Source: Cerrena zonata (taxonomy: Eukaryota; Basidiomycota; Agaricomycetes; Polyporales; Cerrenaceae). Taken from it: a stretch of DNA of 64,000 nucleotides. Position numbers and translations under genes: made by a program. Positions 59,001 to 64,000 of the stretch are shown here, piece after piece. The stretch is taken from contig JASBNA010000002.1 in NCBI GenBank assembly GCA_038087015.1, positions 744,001 to 808,000 on the forward strand, in the 5' to 3' direction. The notes under the pieces were generated by a model. That model saw nothing but the letters and a program-made list of their open reading frames with translations, had not been told where the DNA came from and made no database searches. How positions within the stretch are numbered: the stretch's first letter is position 1; every line of letters begins with the position of its first letter.

Positions 59001-59380
59001 CGTGCTGAAGAATGAGTAGGATGTGGCATGATTGTTGCTCGTTCATTCGCTCGTATCCACGAGACTAACCTCAAAGTCTGTCTGTCTCCTTTTCATGATG
59101 CAACGGTACTCAAGTTGGTTTGCTATAGAAACAAGGCGTTTTGCCTCTGTGGTTCGCCGATAAGGCGGACTACGCTCGCATCGGATCAGGCGACATTGTC
59201 GAAACTGAAGGCCTGACTGACTTGCTTAACGGCAAGGAGGACGCTACAGTTACTCTCAAAGTTACCAAGCTCAACGGCGAGACTTTCGACATCTCCACAA
59301 AACATACCATGTCCAAGGACCAGCTCAAGTGGCTGCGGGCAGGCTCTGCATTGAACCACATCAGGTCGCAGATGCAATAG
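56016..59380 (+). CDS. Aconitate hydratase, mitochondrial (Aco2-type)
   Basis: Fe-S enzyme that interconverts citrate and isocitrate; fungal Aco2 forms are also implicated in lysine synthesis. The presequence [20 protein letters not shown] precedes [20 protein letters not shown]. Key segments are [45 protein letters not shown] and SYQDM following GSCTNS (cluster Cys). The two further cluster Cys are in [33 protein letters not shown] and [13 protein letters not shown] complete the active-site blocks, and the end is [13 protein letters not shown]. Two consecutive introns, 57934-57983 and 58018-58073, begin with GC (GCAAGT) rather than GT. Stop at 59380, 101 bases from the convergent MSH1 stop. 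Aco1 and Aco2 types are not separable with certainty by eye. Confidence 0.92.
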
Positions 59381-59481
59381 TTTCCATTATTATATGTACT
59401 TTATTATGTAGGTGTATACAAGATCTCTAACATAGAGGTAATATAGTCTTCGGTATCCTCGGTATCATCGTATGAGTCGCT

Positions 59482-62400
59482 TCATCCTATGTTTTTAGTT
59501 GTGAGCATCTGGCCTAGCATCCGCAATTCAGCCTTGCTTCGAACACCATGACCTTGAGTTCGGTGAGCTTTCAGCCAATCCATTGCATTCGTGGCAACCT
59601 TGATAGCTTGAGGAGGCATTCCGGCAAGTTGCGCTACCTTGAGACCATGACTATCTCTGTTGACTCCTGGTTTTAGTCGATGAGAATATGCGAAATATCC
59701 GTCCTGATAGATCAAAAGTCAGCATGTATTCCTGCTCGACAACTCTTTTTCTTACCTCGGTCTCGTCTACAGCCGTGCAGTAAAAACGAACGGCGTTGAA
59801 TAAACCTGTTCCTCGGTCGTCGTCTGAATGGCCAAGCATGTCTGCCAGTTCATGGAAATGAGTAACAAACAGCACACGACAGCCGTTCACGTTTAGAAGG
59901 TGATGGATAGATGCAAAGGCAATAGCAAGTCCATCGTCAACAGTGGTACCTCTGCCAACTTCGTCCATAATGACCTAACAGCCGCTTTAGTTAAACCGTT
60001 GAATACTAAGAAAAAATATTTTTTACCAAGCTCTTAGGCGTTGCGCGACGTAGAATATCTGCAGTCTCCAGCATCTCGACCATAAATGTACTTCTGTCAC
60101 GGAACAAATCGTCCTTAGCACCAACACGAGAGAAGACTCTATCGACAATGCCGATCTGAGCCGAATCCGCTGGGACGAATGATCCAGTCTGTGCTAGGAT
60201 AGCTATGAGGGCAGTTTGTCGGAGTAACGTCGACTTTCCCGCCATGTTTGGACCTGTGATGACATGAAGGGGTGCTTCCGGTTCGAACGATACTGTATTT
60301 GGTGTAAACACTCGTCCAGAAGTGAGTAGACCTAGTTCAACAGTCGGGTGCCGACCGTTGACAACGTGGTATGAGATACTTCAGAAAAGATGTCATGAAC
60401 ACAGTGATCATCAAGATAAGCTATGAAACTCACTCATCATATATTGTAGGTCTGACAAAGTTCATTTCTTCTGCCAAATTAGCAAATGCGAGCGTGGCAT
60501 CAAGTTCGTCGATGATACGTGCATTCTTGCGCAAGACTGATGCGCGTACGTTTACCTGGATGCAGTATGAGGACTGTTCCTGAGTATCTAAGAAAAGAAC
60601 ACAACACACCTCACTGCGTAGAGCCTCGAACGCTTCTCGCTCAGCAATGTAAATTGCGGCGGTTGTCTCCATGATCTGAGAGCCAATCTGCGACCACTCC
60701 TGATAAAAATAAGTACTCGTAGATGCACTTTCAGAGATCTTGACAAAGGATGGATCCTCTCTGATTCTTGCTTGGTCACGTTTTACCCTCCCAATGTGAA
60801 TATGCATTCCTTGACCAGGACTTGTTCTTAATGTCAACGAGGGGGCATCTGCAACAAAGATAAATTAGCTATATGCAAAGACTAGAGAGACATTCAAGTA
60901 CCATATTCTGCCTGAAGTCTACGTTCAAGCTTCTCTCTTTGGTTTATGAGGTCTGATAAGGAGGTATGAAGAGATGTGAGATGTTTAGAGAACCTACTTT
61001 GGGTGAGTATCTTATACAATTTGTCCAAGTGTAGTACTTACTCTGGTTTGATGGTCCAGCCCCCTTGAACACCAGGTATAGATGGAACGTTTCCCGACGC
61101 GGGGTCCTCGGCAGTCTCACCATTGTTATCGTCTGCAGAGATGACAGTATCCCCATATTCCCTACGTACTAGAGCTCGATCAATCGTCCGTGAAAGATCA
61201 CTGAGATCAGTTAGCCTAGTAATCAACGCATCAAGACCAGCCCATTCAGGCTCCAGTTCGGAAGCACGTCGTAGTTCTATATCGCGCTCCAGGAAGATAC
61301 GATTCCGAATAGAAGTCCAAATGTTAATGGTGTTACAGATAGCCAAGAGGTCACTCGCGTCGCCGCGACCGAGGAGAAACCTCTGTATAATACGAGCGGC
61401 GTCCTCGATGTCATTCAGGTACTGAATGAGATCGGCTCGCAAGTGTGGTCTGGATTTGAATAATGCGACAAGAGATTGTCTAGTATTGATCTCCATTATA
61501 GACGTACTTGGCGAACCTAAGCATATCTGTGAATTCACGCTCTTTTAGAAACAACATATCATACTCACAAAGCCAACGCGCAAGTAAACGAGTCCCACTG
61601 GTTGTGACCGTTCTCTTGACAACACTGAAAAGGCTCCCAGTCGTACCACCTTCTCTCATACTCTCTCGAATTTCGAGAGCTTTGATAGTGTGAGCATCGA
61701 TCTGCATACGTCCAGTAGTAGACTCTCTGCTTGGCGACATAAGGTTGGGCATGTGTTCCAAAAGGTTAGCATGCATGAACGCAGTCAAAAGCTTGACCGC
61801 ATCAGATTCTGCATCGCTAAGTGATATCCCACCGACTTCAAGGTTAGGCTCAAGGACAGAGCTCAAGTCATCATTTGTCGTCCCCAAAGGCTGAGGTTCC
61901 ATGACGGTCTCTTTCTGAGGGGTGGCATAAGATACAAAGAGACCCTCCTCATTGATAGCTCGATGAAACGGATGATCAGCGTCCTCCTTCAAGTTAGCAT
62001 CCAGAACAACCTCCTTTGGGCCGATTCGAACCAACTCGTCCCGCAGAGCTTGTACAGGTATGCGCTGAGTGAAGAAATCGCCAGTAGATACATCTGTCCA
62101 GGCAAGTCCGACTATGGAACACTCTGGGTCACTGTCATTGGTGGCTGACAATTGGTCCTCGTCTTTGGTCACGGCCAGAAGGTAATTATTCTCGTAGGGG
62201 TTCAGAAAGGGTTCATCAATGAGTGTACCGGGTGTTACTATTCGTGTAACACGTCGGTCGAAGCCCCCTTTAGGCCCCATAGTACGGTCGCGCATGAACT
62301 CCTCGCAGATAGCTACAAAACGCTTGTGGTTTTGGACGAGGACCTTGAGATATTTGTTGAGATGCATGAGAGGAAACCCACACATGAGGATCCGTTGTCC

Positions 62401-63256
62401 ACCCCATGATTTGGTAGTAAGTTTGATGTTCAACAGTCGGGCAACCTCAGAGGCTTGGTCAAAGTATGACTGAGAAATAGCTTAGACACATGCTACTAGA
62501 AAAAAAAGATGAACCTACCTCGTAGAACTGACCGACTCGTGTGAGTAGAATACAATGAGGAAATCGGGCAAGGTTTCCCAAAATATCCCGAGCTAGAGGT
62601 GTATCCGGGTCGCTTATAATAGGCACCTCTGAGTTTACAGTGGTCACATTCGAGTTGACTGCTGTATTTTTAACATGAGCACTTACCATTTATACTTTCA
62701 GTCTGAGCCTTAGTCCGTCTTTTGTGTTTGGCCGGTTGTGCAGGCTCGGCCGAAACAGTTTCTTCCTCCGGACTATCATCAGATAGTATAGTGTTAGAAG
62801 GATTAGGATTCGTTGCCTTCCTCTTCTTCCTAGCCTTCTTAGTGGTAGAAGTCGGAAGCGAAGCGAGCAATAGTTAGGTTCAGGTAAAGTTACCTTCCGA
62901 AGTGCTTACTATACAGCAGAGAACAACCAAGCACAATAACACACGTTGATGAGTAGGGATATAAATATATTGGTTAAATACAACACACTAATACTAGAAG
63001 GAGTTTCCAAACCTCCCGTCCACTCTGGGAGCGGTGCAGAAACTGAACCGTCAGGTTTGACAAATTGTTTTGGGAGCTCGGAGAATTTCTTCTTCGTTCT
63101 GCTTGCAGTTTTCTTGGATCTAGGTTTCTTTCCATCAAGAGAATCCAATAGTTCGTGAAATAACGCGTTGTTTGTCCCAAACGTGCGAGATGGATGAAGT
63201 CGGGATCGAGAGCATGCTTTCAAGTAACCTCGCAAGTAAATTACGCGAGGAAGCAT
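59482..63256 (-). CDS. MSH1: MutS homologue 1, mitochondrial DNA repair
   Basis: Mismatch-repair ATPase of mitochondrial DNA. The start [20 protein letters not shown] is a basic presequence. A Lys-rich linker ([17 protein letters not shown]) precedes the MutS domain I ([23 protein letters not shown]). Domain II/III follow with [23 protein letters not shown] and [20 protein letters not shown]. The ATPase has Walker [20 protein letters not shown], with Ala in the usual second Gly, Walker [21 protein letters not shown] and the dimer/His switch [13 protein letters not shown]. It ends [16 protein letters not shown]. Many short introns. MSH1 lacks the C-terminal GIY-YIG domain of plant MSH1. It faces the septin gene with 277 bases between starts. 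Confidence 0.92.
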
Positions 63257-63533
63257 GCGTTACATACGTAGCAGAGAAAGAAAGGCAGTTAGCTGGGTAT
63301 TCGGATGCAAGAACCAGGGTATAATGCGAGCAATGGTGTTAGAAAGATGAAGAGCAGGAGTATGACCGAACTCAAGTTCCAAAAGCAATAACAGCCGAAT
63401 AGCGGACTAGACGCCCACTTGCCATAAGCGGAGCGGAGTTTGAAACAAGGGCAAGACCAAAGTTGCAATCTCCTGCGCTCACCAGAACGTCTTCCAGGCG
63501 TATACGATATCCTATACACCAGTCCATTCAACC
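63257..63533. promoter_or_regulatory. Divergent promoter between MSH1 and the septin
   Basis: 277 bases between starts on opposite strands. No specific element claimed. Confidence 0.4.
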
Positions 63534-64000
63534 ATGTCTTTTGCCGGCAGACGTAGAGGGAACAAGGTCAAGAAGGGTGTTCAGTTCACCGTCATGGTCG
63601 TCGGTGCGTGTTGCTTTCCTCTCGTTGCTGGTCATCCAATGCCAGCGCTGTTGGCAACTTGGTTACTGAACATTGGTGTCTCATCTAGGTGCCTCTGGTA
63701 CTGGACGTACCACGTTCGTGAACACCCTTTGCGAGTCAGAGGTCTTGCAACACAAGGTCTGCGACAGCCCCGAGACGGCCCATGTTGAGGAAGGTATCAG
63801 GATCAAGCCTGTTAATGTTGGTGAGTGACGCGACGTGTTTCGTACATTTATATCAGTATTAAATGGTCACTTGCAGAATTGGAAGAGGACGGTGTTCGAA
63901 TTGCCCTCACTATTGTTGATACCCCCGGATTTGGAGAAAACATCGACAACGAGTTTGCGTACGTGAACATGCCCTCTTAATCACAACGCGTGCTAATCTC
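63534..64000 (+). CDS. CDC11: Septin, Cdc11-like (partial, cut by the right edge)
   Basis: Cytoskeletal GTP-binding protein that forms filaments at septa and the bud neck. It starts MSFAGRRRGNKVKKGVQFTV, a basic polyphosphoinositide-type stretch before the GTPase. An intron follows MVV; the next exon gives the P-loop GASGTGRTTFVNTLCE. The next shows KVCDSPETAHVEEGIRIKPV and, after another intron, ELEEDGVRIALTIVDTPGFG with the G3 motif DTPGFG. It stops being visible at the donor near 63959. Resemblance to Cdc11 (VKKGVQFT start, short N-terminus) is better than to Cdc3 or Cdc12, but the C-terminal half needed to decide is outside the window. Confidence 0.82.

Overview
The window is nuclear DNA from a filamentous fungus, most likely an agaricomycete (mushroom-forming basidiomycete). 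Genes are dense on both strands and cut by many 45-70 nt GT-AG introns. The gene content fits: a DUF6533-type membrane protein, a basidiomycete-type sesquiterpene synthase, a CBM1-tagged GH3 beta-glucosidase, a fungal septin, and Kex2-like dibasic sites in small secreted proteins. I support about 28 protein genes plus one doubtful locus. No rRNA, convincing tRNA, CRISPR, transposon or virus was seen. Coordinates of multi-exon genes run from start to stop codon; splice sites were read by eye.

Left part (1-22 kb), mostly housekeeping: tail of an S/P/R-rich protein (1-431); RBM26/27-like RNA-binding protein (1210-4038, -); SCO1 (4358-5344, +) facing complex I subunit NDUFB7 (5602-6027, -); a doubtful small locus (6413-6974); GH27 alpha-galactosidase (7298-9322, -); trypsin-like protease (10137-11393, -); branched-chain aminotransferase (11620-13319, -), divergent from 6-phosphogluconate dehydrogenase (13802-15703, +); ASNSD1-like protein (16025-18507, +); prohibitin 1 (18675-19932, +); Pub1/TIA1-like RNA-binding protein (20369-21850, +).

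Middle (22-27 kb): four neighbouring paralogues (22110-23302 -, 24381-24956 +, 25380-26126 +, 26320-27126 -) encode secreted Gly/Asn/Ser-rich repeat proteins. Each has a signal peptide, a pro-region with a Lys-Arg site, and modules around G-N-A-x-[ST]-G. Every module-separating intron read is phase 1. I recognise no described family here, and it is my best candidate for something new.

Then (27-35.6 kb): ATG16 and YPT7 share a divergent promoter; a MetE-C-like protein; and an oxysterol-binding protein. At 36-54.6 kb lies an accessory stretch: a secreted GH3 beta-glucosidase with 4-, 6-, 12- and 18-nt exons, then P450, sesquiterpene synthase, BAHD-type acyltransferase and MFS transporter, a likely terpenoid cluster, followed by a DUF6533 protein. 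The right end is housekeeping: aconitase with two adjacent GC-AG introns, mitochondrial MutS homologue MSH1, and a partial septin.

Several conserved genes (RBM26-like, SCO1, OSBP, acyltransferase) have single-base frame breaks at runs of three identical bases. The simplest explanation is indel error in the assembly, so these are not called pseudogenes outright.
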